Origin: Fibrella aestuarina BUZ 2
GTDB lineage: Bacteria > Bacteroidota > Bacteroidia > Cytophagales > Spirosomataceae
Direction of reading: 5' to 3'
Assembly (NCBI RefSeq): GCF_000331105.1
Contig: NC_020054.1
Location: 3,331,701 to 3,395,700 of the forward strand
DNA: 64,000 nucleotides
The position numbers and the translations under genes are program-made. The first letter of the stretch is position 1. Every line of letters starts with the position of its first letter. Below are positions 25,632 through 33,711 of the stretch, piece after piece. The notes under the pieces were generated by a model. It was not told where the DNA came from. It searched no databases and saw only the letters and a program-made list of their open reading frames with translations.

Positions 25632-27608
25632 CTACCGGGCTACTTCAACGTTGACACGGCGGCCTTTGATGTTGTTGCCATCCATCGCCGTTACAACGCG
25701 GTTAGCCACATCGTTGGGTACGTCGACAAACGTGTGCTTATCGAAGATGTCGATGCTACCGATGCTGCTGCCGGGAATACCCGACTCGCCGGCAATGGCA
25801 CCAACAATATCACCGGGGCGCACGTAGTCGCGACGGCCAATGCTCACGCTGAGGCGGGTCATATTGGCTTCACGCTCACGGGGTACGCGCTCGTTATCTT
25901 TGGTGAAATAACCTTTACGGCCATCGCCACCGTCACGCGGACCGAATGAACGGTCACCACCACGACGGTCTTCAAAGCGGCCACCACGCGAATCGCCGCG
26001 ATCACCACCACGACGGTCTTCGAAGCGACCACCACGGTCACCACCGCGACGATCTTCGAAACGGCCACCACGGTCACCACCGCGACGATCTTCGAACCGA
26101 TCGTTCTTGTCAAATTTTCCGTTCCGGCGATCTTCGGCGTTCAGGTCCTGATCCGAGAATTCGTTTTTCTCGATACCCATGCTGCGCTTCATCAGGGCCG
26201 ACACGATGGTATCGGTCGAGAAGCCCTCGTGATGCAGTTGGGTCAGCATGTCTTCGTACAGGTGCAGGTCTTTGCTCGTGCGGATATCGTCGGCCAGTTG
26301 CTCGATAAACCGAGCTTTACGAATGCCTACGATGTCTTCAAACGACGGGATAACGCCCTTCTCTACCCGAACCTTGGTATAGTTCTGGATGTCGCGGAAG
26401 CGGTATTTCTCATCGCGGCTGACGAGCGAAAACGCCCGACCCGACTTGCCGGCGCGGCCCGTACGGCCAATCCGGTGTACATAATATTCTTCGTCGAGGG
26501 GGACGTCGTAGTTGATAACGGCGTCTACGTTATCCACGTCGATACCGCGGGCGGCTACGTCCGTAGCGACCAGGATCGTGGTTACGCCCGAGCGGAACTT
26601 GCTCATCACGTTATTGCGCTGCGCCTGACGCAGGTCACCGTGTAGCCCTTCGGCCTGGTAACCGCGCACCATCATTTCTTCCACGATCTCTTCTACTTTG
26701 CGCTTCGTGTTACAGAACACCAGCATCAGTTTCAGGTCGTACAGGTCGATCAGGCGGCACATTACCTCGGTTTTAGCGCGGGGTTTCACCTCGAAGAACA
26801 CCTGCTCAATGTTGGTGTTGGTGAGTTCTTTCTTCACCACTTTCACCAGCACCGGGTTCTGCTGGAACCGCTGCGTAATCGACAGGATGGGTTTCGACAT
26901 CGTGGCCGAGAACAGCACCGTCTGGCGCTCGGTCGGGAAATCTTCCAGGATGCTTTCGATGTCTTCGCGGAAGCCCATATCGAGCATCTCGTCGGCCTCA
27001 TCAAGCACAATCATCTTGGCGTTGTCGAGCTTCAGGGTGTTGCGCTCCATGTGGTCCATCACACGGCCGGGCGTACCCACCACGATATGAACGCCTTTCT
27101 TGAGCGAGCGAATCTGCCGCTCAATCGAGTCGCCACCGTAGATGGCTTCGATGAACACACCGCGCTTAAACTGGCTCAGTTTCCGCATTTCTTCGGTTAC
27201 CTGCAGGGCCAGTTCGCGGGTCGGGCACAGAATCAGCACCTGTACGCTGCGATCGCTGGGATCGACCAGCTCAAGCGCTGGGATCCCGAAGGCGGCGGTT
27301 TTACCCGTTCCCGTCTGGGCCTGACCAATCACGTCGCGGCCCGCCAGAATCGGAGGAATGGCTTCGGCCTGAATCGGAGAGGGCGTTGTAAAGCCCATTT
27401 CCGTAACAGCGGCCAGCATATCCGGTGAGAGGTTCAGATCGGCAAAGGTGCGCTGATTGGGCGCGTCGGGCTGAACCGTAATCGTGTCTTTAATTTGAGG
27501 TGCCTGTACAGCTTCCTGAATGGGTTGCTCTTCTTGTGCGGCCATTTCCTGCACGGGTTGTTGTTCGACGGTTTCGTCGAGATCAGACTGGATGTTTTCC
27601 AGAGTCAT
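25632..27608 (-). CDS. deaD: DEAD-box ATP-dependent RNA helicase with arginine-glycine repeats
   Basis: A 658-residue helicase that unwinds RNA in ribosome assembly and cold adaptation. The start is the ATG at 27608 (MTLENIQSDLDETVEQ). Motifs in order: Q motif FTTPSPIQ, motif I AQTGTGKTAA, Ia PTRELALQ, DEAD in VLDEADEML, SAT in LFSATM, then HRIGRTGRAG in the second RecA domain. After about residue 475 comes a charged linker with four or so copies of an RFEDRRGGDRGG unit, then a DbpA-type RNA-binding domain (MTRLSVSIGRRDYVRPGDIV to VNVEVAR). A long untranslated leader and an exact Bacteroidota promoter precede it, suggesting regulation at the RNA level. The symbol is by similarity to CsdA/DeaD. 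Confidence 0.93.
   Translation of the reverse strand: MTLENIQSDLDETVEQQPVQEMAAQEEQPIQEAVQAPQIKDTITVQPDAPNQRTFADLNLSPDMLAAVTEMGFTTPSPIQAEAIPPILAGRDVIGQAQTGTGKTAAFGIPALELVDPSDRSVQVLILCPTRELALQVTEEMRKLSQFKRGVFIEAIYGGDSIERQIRSLKKGVHIVVGTPGRVMDHMERNTLKLDNAKMIVLDEADEMLDMGFREDIESILEDFPTERQTVLFSATMSKPILSITQRFQQNPVLVKVVKKELTNTNIEQVFFEVKPRAKTEVMCRLIDLYDLKLMLVFCNTKRKVEEIVEEMMVRGYQAEGLHGDLRQAQRNNVMSKFRSGVTTILVATDVAARGIDVDNVDAVINYDVPLDEEYYVHRIGRTGRAGKSGRAFSLVSRDEKYRFRDIQNYTKVRVEKGVIPSFEDIVGIRKARFIEQLADDIRTSKDLHLYEDMLTQLHHEGFSTDTIVSALMKRSMGIEKNEFSDQDLNAEDRRNGKFDKNDRFEDRRGGDRGGRFEDRRGGDRGGRFEDRRGGDRGDSRGGRFEDRRGGDRSFGPRDGGDGRKGYFTKDNERVPREREANMTRLSVSIGRRDYVRPGDIVGAIAGESGIPGSSIGSIDIFDKHTFVDVPNDVANRVVTAMDGNNIKGRRVNVEVAR
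25951..26102 (-). repeat. In-frame tandem repeats coding RGG-rich linker
   Basis: About four copies of a 36-45 base unit encoding RFEDRRGGDRGG. The left copies carry substitutions and an insert. It lies inside the helicase reading frame and encodes its disordered RNA-binding linker. Copy number may vary between strains. Confidence 0.85.
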
Positions 27609-27921
27609 AAAAAAGAATAAAAAGTAATGAAGCCCGCATACGGCGGACGATTCGTCAAGCAAACAGTGACGTGTGCGGCAGACCAACTAAGCACCAACCC
27701 ATACCCTTGCAGAAAAACCCTTCCCCTACCGAATACCCAATTGGATTTTTGAATCGCTTAGAACAGCGTTGTTGACCCTCGTCAGGAGGAACCATCACCC
27801 ACAGCCTGTACTGTTTGTACATCCGGGCCTGGCTCTGTAAACCACCTTGTTATGAACGAGTGCGGCAAGAGATGCCGCTAAGAACAGAGAGAAGCCGACG
27901 GATGTCGCTTGAATTCAGCTA
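27609..27921 (-). promoter_or_regulatory. Long 5' leader of the DEAD-box helicase
   Basis: From the promoter below, transcription would start near 27915 and run about 300 bases before the ATG at 27608. No protein-coding frame in it looks real. Small hairpins are visible, for example CGGCATCTCTTGCCG near 27870. The last 20 bases before the ATG are nearly pure A/T. Long leaders are known to regulate cold-shock helicase mRNAs in other bacteria; applying that here is inference. Confidence 0.5.
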
Positions 27922-27952
27922 CAAAAGTAAGACTTTTTTTAGTAAAAAGCAA
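27922..27952 (-). promoter_or_regulatory. Bacteroidota promoter of the helicase gene
   Basis: On the minus strand TTG (27952-27950) is followed after 20 bases by TACTTTTG (27929-27922). This fits the consensus TTG-N17-23-TAnnTTTG fully and is the best promoter in the window. Confidence 0.6.
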
Positions 27953-28008
27953 GCCTGTATGTGAATAGTATTGTACTATTCGAAGGTATGTAGTTCGCTA
28001 AACCAAGA

Positions 28009-28110
28009 CTAGGCTGCGGCAAGGCGCCCGAAGAGGATCAACCAGGCAACGACGCCCATAAACAGCCAATGGAGGGCTTTGTAAACAATCGGGTGAAACG
28101 AAGGGCGCAT
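28009..28110 (-). CDS. Possible 33-residue single-span membrane peptide
   Basis: A short frame from ATG at 28110 to TAG at 28009 would encode 33 residues starting MRPSFHPIVYKALHWLF. It contains one hydrophobic helix (about residues 16-27, GVVAWLILFG) preceded by basic and aromatic residues and followed by an arginine. It lies alone in a 600-base gap upstream of the helicase promoter. There is no Shine-Dalgarno, which is normal here. I do not recognise it. The balanced membrane-peptide composition is the only evidence that it is real. Confidence 0.35.
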   Translation of the reverse strand: MRPSFHPIVYKALHWLFMGVVAWLILFGRLAAA

Positions 28111-28233
28111 AAAGGAGCTTGTTGGACATCGTAAAACTAGAACCGGCGGATGACTCCCATATTACGCATTCATGAAGCAGGCGTTATGCTTTCGGGCTGC
28201 TCAAAAGCCTGGTATAATGCTGACGACACAGCG

Positions 28234-29529
28234 TCACGCACCACCCAGTATATCCCGCATTGCCTGTCCCTTTAGTAGGCACTCAGCGTATTCCTGCGCC
28301 GGGTCGGCATCGTAGGTGATGGCGCTGCCCACGCTATAACTGGCCAACTGGTTGGCGGCATTGTAGAAAATGCTACGGATCACCACGTTGAAATCGAAGT
28401 CACCCTCGGGCGTAACGTACCCAATGGCCCCCGAATACACGCCTCGTCGGCTGGCTTCGAGCTCATCGATGCGCTCCATCGCCCGCATTTTGGGGGCACC
28501 CGTCATGCTGCCCATCGGGAAAGCGTGCCGCAGAATGTCGGCCAGCGAGGCATCGGGGCGGGCCGTGGCCGATACCGTCGAAATCATCTGATGCACCTGC
28601 CGGAAGGTGTAAATGCCGAACAGTTCATCGACCTGCACCGTGCCGGTTTGCGCTGACCGGGCCAGATCGTTGCGGACCAGATCCACGATCATCAGGTTTT
28701 CGGCCTGTTCTTTCTCACTCGCCCGTAGCTGCTGTTTCAACGCCTCGTCTTCGGCGGACGTTTGGCCGCGGCGGATGGTGCCTTTGATGGGCTGCGAGAG
28801 TAACCGTTGCCCCGTCCGCTTCAGAAAACGCTCCGGCGAAGCACCCAGCACAAAGCGTTGCTGCTGTTTCAGGAAGGTTGAAAACGGCATCGGTGACCGA
28901 GCGCACAGCGTCCGATACGTACCCACGGGGTCAAGCGCCAGTTGTTCGGCGTAAAACTCGATGCAGTAATTCAGCTCGTATACGTCGCCCGCTTCGATCA
29001 GCGCCCGAATCTGCTGCACTACCGCCTCATAGTTGGCCTCGCTGACCCGCGCCTGTACTATCGTGCCCGTTTGGCCAGGGATCTTGGGGGCCGGTAGGAG
29101 GGTAGTGGGGTCGGTGAGCCAGTGGTGCCATGGGCCAGCACTGGGCTCGTTAGTCTGCACCTCAATGGCATCGGGGCTAAGCTCGACAACGTACCTGGGT
29201 TCAAAAAACCAAATTTCGGGAAACCCGAGCCGGTTTGGGTGGCGGCTATGCAGGGTTTCGATCTGATTCTTGACGTCATAACCGACGTACCCAGCCAGGT
29301 GGCAACGGTACCGGTCGTGGAAATCGGCCAGCGTCTGGAGGTCATCCTGGCCCGTAAACGGAACGACCCGCTTCGCGCCCGCGTAGAGGCGGGTCGGAAA
29401 TGGGTCGTTGGGGTAGGCAATGCCGTTGTTGTTCAGATAAACAAGGGCATCAAACTCCGTTTCGGCGGTTGCCAGCAGTCGCCAGCGCCAGTCGGCGAGG
29501 TCGGGAGCGGCAAAGCGAAACACGTTCAT
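28234..29529 (-). CDS. pabB: Aminodeoxychorismate synthase component I
   Basis: Chorismate-using enzyme that makes 4-amino-4-deoxychorismate for folate, working with a glutamine amidotransferase subunit. The 431-residue length and single catalytic domain fit PabB better than TrpE, which is about 460-520 with an N-terminal regulatory part. Motifs: SPERFL, QPIKGTIRRG (the PIKGT pocket of PabB-type enzymes), MIVDLVRNDLAR, and GSMTGAPKMRAMERIDELE near the C-terminus. The N-terminal 130 residues are the divergent half of the fold. No pabA or pabC is adjacent. The distinction from anthranilate synthase rests on motif and size, so a small doubt remains. Confidence 0.88.
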   Translation of the reverse strand: MNVFRFAAPDLADWRWRLLATAETEFDALVYLNNNGIAYPNDPFPTRLYAGAKRVVPFTGQDDLQTLADFHDRYRCHLAGYVGYDVKNQIETLHSRHPNRLGFPEIWFFEPRYVVELSPDAIEVQTNEPSAGPWHHWLTDPTTLLPAPKIPGQTGTIVQARVSEANYEAVVQQIRALIEAGDVYELNYCIEFYAEQLALDPVGTYRTLCARSPMPFSTFLKQQQRFVLGASPERFLKRTGQRLLSQPIKGTIRRGQTSAEDEALKQQLRASEKEQAENLMIVDLVRNDLARSAQTGTVQVDELFGIYTFRQVHQMISTVSATARPDASLADILRHAFPMGSMTGAPKMRAMERIDELEASRRGVYSGAIGYVTPEGDFDFNVVIRSIFYNAANQLASYSVGSAITYDADPAQEYAECLLKGQAMRDILGGA

Positions 29530-29545
29530 TGATGCTGCATGGGTG

Positions 29546-29570
29546 CGGGTTGGCCAGGCTGGCCAACCCG
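29546..29570. repeat. Intergenic 12-bp palindrome between NYN and pabB genes
   Basis: Arms CGGGTTGGCCAG and CTGGCCAACCCG pair perfectly around a single base, and pairing extends three more bases outward past one mismatch. It fills the middle of the 51-base gap after the minus-strand NYN gene and before pabB. No T run is present. Confidence 0.65.
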
Positions 29571-29580
29571 TACCAACTAG

Positions 29581-30615
29581 TTAACCTTCGTGATATTCAA
29601 CAACCTGCACGTCGATGGCAATGTCTTTGCCTTCGTTGTTTTTACCAATGCGGAACGACACCAGGTCATCGACCTGGAAGTCATTAAAGTCGCCCGCCGT
29701 AACGCTGGTATAATGGAAAAACAGGTTGTTGGGCGGCCAGTTGATAAACCCATAGCCTGTTTTCAGGCTGCGGATGGTGCTTTCAAAACGTTCGCCTTCG
29801 GTATCAAACCCGAGCCCGTTCTCTTCGGTGGGCTGGGCATCCGGGTCGGCTTCGTTGGCGGTATAATTGGTCGCGTTGCCGTTGGCGTAGTTCCCGTTTG
29901 TGTTGGCATAAGGCCGGGGCGACGGCTCAAACCGGGGGCCATCGGTGCGGGGTTGCTGCTTCACAAACAGGTTCTGGATCATCGAGTCGTTCTTGCGAAC
30001 CCGATTGTCGATCTCCTGGTGCATGGCAACCGGATAGGAGACTTCTTCCAGCAGGTCCTGCGAGGTGCGGGTGACCATTTTTTCGCCTTCGTCATTGAGG
30101 TATTCGAAATCCCAGCTAAGCACCATTACGCGGGTACCAAGGGTATTTAACTTTCGAATCAACGGTACGTAGTCGCCGTCGGCCGTGATAAGCACCATCA
30201 CATCAAACTGCTTGTAGGTAGCCAGTTCGTAGGCTTCCAGGGCGAGCCAGACATCAATACCTTTCTCCTGCCGATAGCCCTGATAGGTCTTCACGGGCAG
30301 GTAGTGCGTAACGACCCCTTCCGACATCAGGATATCGTCAAACAAACGGTCGTAGAAGAGCTGATTGCCCCGCTGACTGGCTTCGTGCGCGTTCAGACGC
30401 CCCCGGAAATAGTGGGCATCAACGATCTGGCACAGATGGATGTCGGTATCTTCAACGTCGGCTACTTGGCTGCGGATAAACGAGTGGAGACCCGATATAC
30501 TGATGCGGCTGCGGCGTTCGTGCGAATAATTGTAATAGTTGCTTACATGAAGAAAATAATTACCATCATAGAACACCCCTATTCGGGTGAGCTTACTGCT
30601 TCGCTGGTTTTGCAT
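29581..30615 (-). CDS. NYN (LabA/DUF88) ribonuclease-like protein fused to a cold-shock-like domain
   Basis: A 344-residue cytoplasmic protein. Residues about 10-185 form a PIN-like NYN domain with the acidic metal-binding residues in place: IGVFYDGNYF (Asp17), KGIDVWLALEAY, and VLITADGDYVPLI. A flexible asparagine/proline-rich linker covers about 205-275. The final 70 residues read as a cold-shock/S1-like OB fold (STIRSLKTGYGFI, LFFHYTSV, DDLVSFRIG). NYN domains are predicted RNases, so this would be a nuclease with its own RNA-binding module. The promoter is not evident. A hairpin follows its stop. Function in RNA turnover is inference from the domains. Confidence 0.82.
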   Translation of the reverse strand: MQNQRSSKLTRIGVFYDGNYFLHVSNYYNYSHERRSRISISGLHSFIRSQVADVEDTDIHLCQIVDAHYFRGRLNAHEASQRGNQLFYDRLFDDILMSEGVVTHYLPVKTYQGYRQEKGIDVWLALEAYELATYKQFDVMVLITADGDYVPLIRKLNTLGTRVMVLSWDFEYLNDEGEKMVTRTSQDLLEEVSYPVAMHQEIDNRVRKNDSMIQNLFVKQQPRTDGPRFEPSPRPYANTNGNYANGNATNYTANEADPDAQPTEENGLGFDTEGERFESTIRSLKTGYGFINWPPNNLFFHYTSVTAGDFNDFQVDDLVSFRIGKNNEGKDIAIDVQVVEYHEG

Positions 30616-30793
30616 TCTGTTTTTTGGACGCTATTGTAGGTAACTGACTGTTTGCAGGAATAGAAAATGGGTATGGATGGCTATTAAGTAGAGGCATTCG
30701 TGTATAAGCAAAGGATACGTACGTGGGCAATGTTGAAGAGATGTATACTACTATGTACAAAAAGAATGAATCACGATACCTTTATACAGACTC

Positions 30794-30824
30794 CCGACCC
30801 AGCAGCCTGGTCGGCTTCTTTTTT
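30794..30824 (+). terminator. Intrinsic terminator with no gene upstream
   Basis: CCGACC at 30794-30799 pairs with GGTCGG at 30809-30814 around a nine-base loop and is followed by CTTCTTTTTT. It is a standard plus-strand terminator, yet the nearest upstream plus-strand gene ends about 5 kb away, so a short transcript may start inside 30616-30790. Confidence 0.55.
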
Positions 30825-30837
30825 ATTACGTTATCAA

Positions 30838-30855
30838 TAACCGCTGTGGCGGTTA
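30838..30855. repeat. Short hairpin in stacked series
   Basis: TAACCGC (30838-30844) and GCGGTTA (30849-30855) pair perfectly around TGTG. It lies between two terminator-like hairpins. Confidence 0.5.
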
Positions 30856-30876
30856 ATTAATGGGTCAAATATAGCG

Positions 30877-30899
30877 AAAAAGCCACCTGGCGGCTTTTT
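30877..30899. terminator. Two-way terminator-like hairpin
   Basis: AAAAAGCC (30877-30884) and GGCTTTTT (30892-30899) pair perfectly, with A and T tracts on the outside of both arms, so it could act in either direction. A further weak hairpin (TTTTTTAGGCC with GGCCAAAAAA) overlaps its right side up to about 30921. Confidence 0.55.
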
Positions 30900-31072
30900 T
30901 AGGCCGTTATAGGCCAAAAAAGTTTTGTCGTCTGTAAACAACTCAACCCACCCAACACCGGCGGCGAGCCATTACACTTGTTGATTAGACGGTAGGTCAC
31001 GATGGCCGTCACCGCACTTTTCGGTCTGGTTTGGTGCGCAAAGACCCTGTCTGTTTGTGTAACTTCGCGGCC

Positions 31073-32233
31073 ATGCAACCTGTATTGTTTATCGACCGTG
31101 ACGGTACGCTCATCATCGAGCCACAAACGGATTTTCAGATCGATTCACTCGAAAAGCTCGACTTTATTCCAAACGTGTTATCGGCCCTGCGCCGCATCGC
31201 CGAGGAGACACCCTACGAACTCGTGATGGTGACGAATCAGGATGGGCTGGGGACGGATATTTTCCCGGAAAGCACGTTCTGGCCCGCTCACAACAAAATG
31301 CTGGGTACGTTCGCGGGCGAAAACATCCACTTCGCCGACCAACTGATCGACCGTACGTTCGCCGCCGATAACGCGCTGACCCGCAAGCCCAATACCGGCA
31401 TGCTCACGGCTTATCTGGAGGGGGCCAAATCGGGCCGGTATGATCTGGCCAACAGCTATGTGATCGGCGACCGGCTCACCGACGTGCAGCTGGCCGTAAA
31501 TCTGGGTGCCAAGGCCATTCTTTTTGTTCCACCCAATGCCAACCCGACCACGCAAAGCGCCGATACGGCTGGTATGACGGAGGCCATGCGGCAGGCTATT
31601 GCGCTGACCACCGACAACTGGAATGACATTTACACCTTCCTGCGGTTGCCTGCCCGCACGGCTTCCGTGGAGCGGAATACCAACGAAACGAAAATCAAGA
31701 TTGAGTTGAACCTGGATGGAACCGGCCGCGCCGATATGCATACGGGCCTTGGTTTCTTCGACCACATGCTCGACCAACTGGCGAAGCACTCGGGGGCCGA
31801 CTTAAGCATCCACGTCGATGGTGATCTGCACATCGACGAACACCACACCATCGAGGATACGGCGTTGGCGCTGGGTGAAGCCTATCGGCGGGCGCTGGGC
31901 GACAAACGGGGAATCAGCCGGTATGGCTTTTTATTGCCGATGGACGAAGCGCTGGCACAGGTGGCCATCGACTTCTCAGGTCGCCCGTGGCTGGTGTGGG
32001 ACGCCGAGTTCAAGCGGGAGAAAATCGGCGAGATGCCAACGGAGATGTTCTTCCACTTCTTCAAATCCTTTGCCGACACCGCTCAGGCTAATGTGAACAT
32101 CCGGGTTGAAGGCGACAACGAGCACCACAAAATCGAGGCGATTTTCAAGGCCTTCGCCAAAGCGATTAAAATGGCTGTCAAACGCGATATTAAAGCCCTC
32201 GACAGCCTGCCAAGCACGAAGGGGGTTCTTTAA
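31073..32233 (+). CDS. hisB: Bifunctional histidinol-phosphatase / imidazoleglycerol-phosphate dehydratase
   Basis: Carries out two steps of histidine synthesis. The ATG at 31073 ([14 protein letters not shown]) gives 386 residues; an upstream in-frame start at 31031 would precede the HAD motif with unrelated residues. The N-terminal HAD phosphatase (1-165) has FIDRDGTL with the nucleophile aspartate 8, VMVTNQDG and [10 protein letters not shown]. The C-terminal dehydratase (about 190-386) has the paired metal motifs [35 protein letters not shown] and [15 protein letters not shown]. The fused form is typical of Bacteroidota and enterobacteria. No other his gene is adjacent. TAACTTCG at 31060-31067 resembles a -7 box five bases before the ATG, suggesting a nearly leaderless message. 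Confidence 0.96.
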   Translation: MQPVLFIDRDGTLIIEPQTDFQIDSLEKLDFIPNVLSALRRIAEETPYELVMVTNQDGLGTDIFPESTFWPAHNKMLGTFAGENIHFADQLIDRTFAADNALTRKPNTGMLTAYLEGAKSGRYDLANSYVIGDRLTDVQLAVNLGAKAILFVPPNANPTTQSADTAGMTEAMRQAIALTTDNWNDIYTFLRLPARTASVERNTNETKIKIELNLDGTGRADMHTGLGFFDHMLDQLAKHSGADLSIHVDGDLHIDEHHTIEDTALALGEAYRRALGDKRGISRYGFLLPMDEALAQVAIDFSGRPWLVWDAEFKREKIGEMPTEMFFHFFKSFADTAQANVNIRVEGDNEHHKIEAIFKAFAKAIKMAVKRDIKALDSLPSTKGVL

Positions 32234-32239
32234 CGTACA

Positions 32240-32285
32240 AGGTCCAACATCGGCTGACACGTGCGTGTCAGCCGATGTTGGACCT
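32240..32285. repeat. Perfect 22-bp inverted repeat between hisB and CHRD gene
   Basis: Arms at 32240-32261 and 32264-32285 pair without mismatch around two bases. It sits in the 65-base gap between convergent stops (32233 and 32299). It reuses the words GGTCCAAC and GGCTGACACG, close to those in the elements at 19495, 25542 and 59891. Confidence 0.75.
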
Positions 32286-32298
32286 CGACAACAAAACG

Positions 32299-32778
32299 TT
32301 ATTTCACCCGGATATCGCCCCGGATTTCACCGGCGGGATAAGTCGGCGTATGCAGGTTGGCGTAGAACTGACCGGCTACCATGCTATCAACCTGCGATTG
32401 ACGTAGCGAACTGGTGGTGCCGGTAATGGGCGAAGTCAGTGACGAGAACGGGACGGTTACCGGGCCGGTGCCATCGGCATTGGTGATCCGGTGCAGGTGG
32501 CCCGCCGTCGGGGTGATGCCGGTGAACGTTACCGTGTAGCTCAATACGCGCGAGGTGCGGTCAATGGTCCCGGCGAACGTACCTGAAGCGGTCGATGTGG
32601 TTGAGGTCGGCTTTTCCTGCGAACCGTTTAGCGTGGCCGTAAGCTGGATAGGTGCGGGTGGAATCGGAGCCGTGTTTGCGGCTGGCGTATTCTCGTAGCA
32701 ACTGCTGAGTGTGGCTACTGAGCCGAGCAAAAGTGCAGAAGCCAGCAAACGCAGGGAAGATTTCCGTGTCATAGTCAT
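32299..32778 (-). CDS. CHRD-domain lipoprotein
   Basis: A 159-residue lipoprotein read from the ATG at 32778 (MTMTRKSSLRLLAS); an ATG two codons later is equally possible. The lipobox is TLSSC. After a proline/threonine-rich linker the CHRD fold is plain: ATLNGSQEKP, SGTFAGTIDRTSRVLSYTVTF, TPTAGHLHRI, and the ending YANLHTPTYPAGEIRGDI. CHRD domains occur in secreted proteins of many bacteria and in animal chordin; no enzymatic role is established. It is monocistronic and convergent with hisB. Confidence 0.88.
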   Translation of the reverse strand: MTMTRKSSLRLLASALLLGSVATLSSCYENTPAANTAPIPPAPIQLTATLNGSQEKPTSTTSTASGTFAGTIDRTSRVLSYTVTFTGITPTAGHLHRITNADGTGPVTVPFSSLTSPITGTTSSLRQSQVDSMVAGQFYANLHTPTYPAGEIRGDIRVK

Positions 32779-33156
32779 GATAGTACGATTAGCTTGATCA
32801 CGACTAAGTAAGCACAAACCCGTCAATATTGTTGCATCACCGGCCCGACTCTGTTGGAACGGTTACGGATTAGGGCAAAATCGTGCAGTTTGGGCGGGCC
32901 AACAAATGCACCCGGACAGGCTATCGATTACCCAACGAAGAGTGGGCCGGGTAGGTCCGTTAAGTAGCCAATTAGTGGACGTTGGCTTGTTAGCCACGTA
33001 AAGGGGGAAGTCGCAGGTGTGGTTTGCGAATGAGCGGGCCGCAGGAATGGTGGTGCGCCGAACAAGGCGGGGAGGCTGCTTCCGTCGGCGATTTGTGAAG
33101 GAGGCTTGTGCCGAGACCGACACACAACACAAATCACGTAGGAAAGGGCACTTCGT
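32779..33156. other. Intergenic region without a clear gene
   Basis: A gap of 378 bases between the CHRD lipoprotein and the sigma factor, both leftward. Two overlapping minus-strand readings (32863-33132 and 32928-33137) have no recognisable domain and a random-looking composition. I see no terminator for the sigma factor gene. Confidence 0.5.
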
Positions 33157-33711
33157 CTAGCCGTTCAGTCGATACGTGTAGTGATTCCGTATCTTATCGC
33201 GGGTACGCTTGAGGCGCATTTTTACGGCGCTATCCTTGAGGTTGAACTTCTCGGCGATCTCCTTGATGTCGAGATCTTCTTCGTATTTCAACTTCAGGAG
33301 CATTGCTTCATCGGAGGAGACCGTCTGGATGGCCATGTTGAGCGTCTGGATTTGCTCTTCACGGTGGTCATATTCTACCTCATCGGCAATGTAATGCTCC
33401 ATCTCTTCGTCGATCATCACCATTGAAAGCCGCTGGCTTTGCCGGATCTGATCCATGCAATAGTTGTAGGAGATGGAATACAACCAGGTGGAAAAAGTAG
33501 ATCGTTCTTTGAAGTTTCCCAGATTTGAGTGAACGCGGATGAAGATGTCGTGCATGTAATCTTCTGCTTTGGCCGAACATTTCGTTAGGGAGAAGCAGCG
33601 GCGGTATACCTTATTCGAATACCGCTGGTAAAGCGTTTCAAAGTACTGATTCTTACGTGTCGCCAGATACATCCGTATCAGCTCCTCGTCTTTCGTGGTT
33701 GAGGCTGTCAT
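33157..33711 (-). CDS. RNA polymerase sigma factor, sigma-70 family (ECF-like)
   Basis: A 184-residue alternative sigma factor. Region 2 (about 25-95) contains FETLYQRYSNKVYRRC, DYMHDIFIRVHSNLGNFKERSTFSTWLYSISYN for -10 recognition and melting. Region 4 (about 130-180) has MLLKLKYEEDLDIKEIAEKFNLKDSAVKMRLKRTRDKI, a helix-turn-helix for -35 binding. No FecR-type anti-sigma factor or SusC gene is next to it, unlike sigma factors that govern nutrient-uptake operons, so control must come from elsewhere. A 450-base upstream gap with nested inverted repeats is a candidate autoregulatory region. Confidence 0.92.
   Translation of the reverse strand: MTASTTKDEELIRMYLATRKNQYFETLYQRYSNKVYRRCFSLTKCSAKAEDYMHDIFIRVHSNLGNFKERSTFSTWLYSISYNYCMDQIRQSQRLSMVMIDEEMEHYIADEVEYDHREEQIQTLNMAIQTVSSDEAMLLKLKYEEDLDIKEIAEKFNLKDSAVKMRLKRTRDKIRNHYTYRLNG

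Larger units (their letters stand above)
30616..31072. other. Intergenic region with several stacked hairpins, possible small RNA
   Basis: About 455 bases between the divergent NYN and hisB genes with no convincing reading frame. Four terminator-like hairpins crowd into 30794-30920 and are listed separately where clear. Such a stack far from any gene end suggests an unannotated short transcript ending here, either from the left (plus strand) or toward the NYN side. Confidence 0.45.

Noticed and set aside
25951..26102. Short tandem repeats as a possible CRISPR or minisatellite
   Set aside because: They are in the helicase frame and encode the RGG linker; there are no unique spacers.
32863..33137. 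Two overlapping minus-strand readings of 69-89 codons
   Set aside because: No family, no signal or membrane pattern; the gap looks noncoding.
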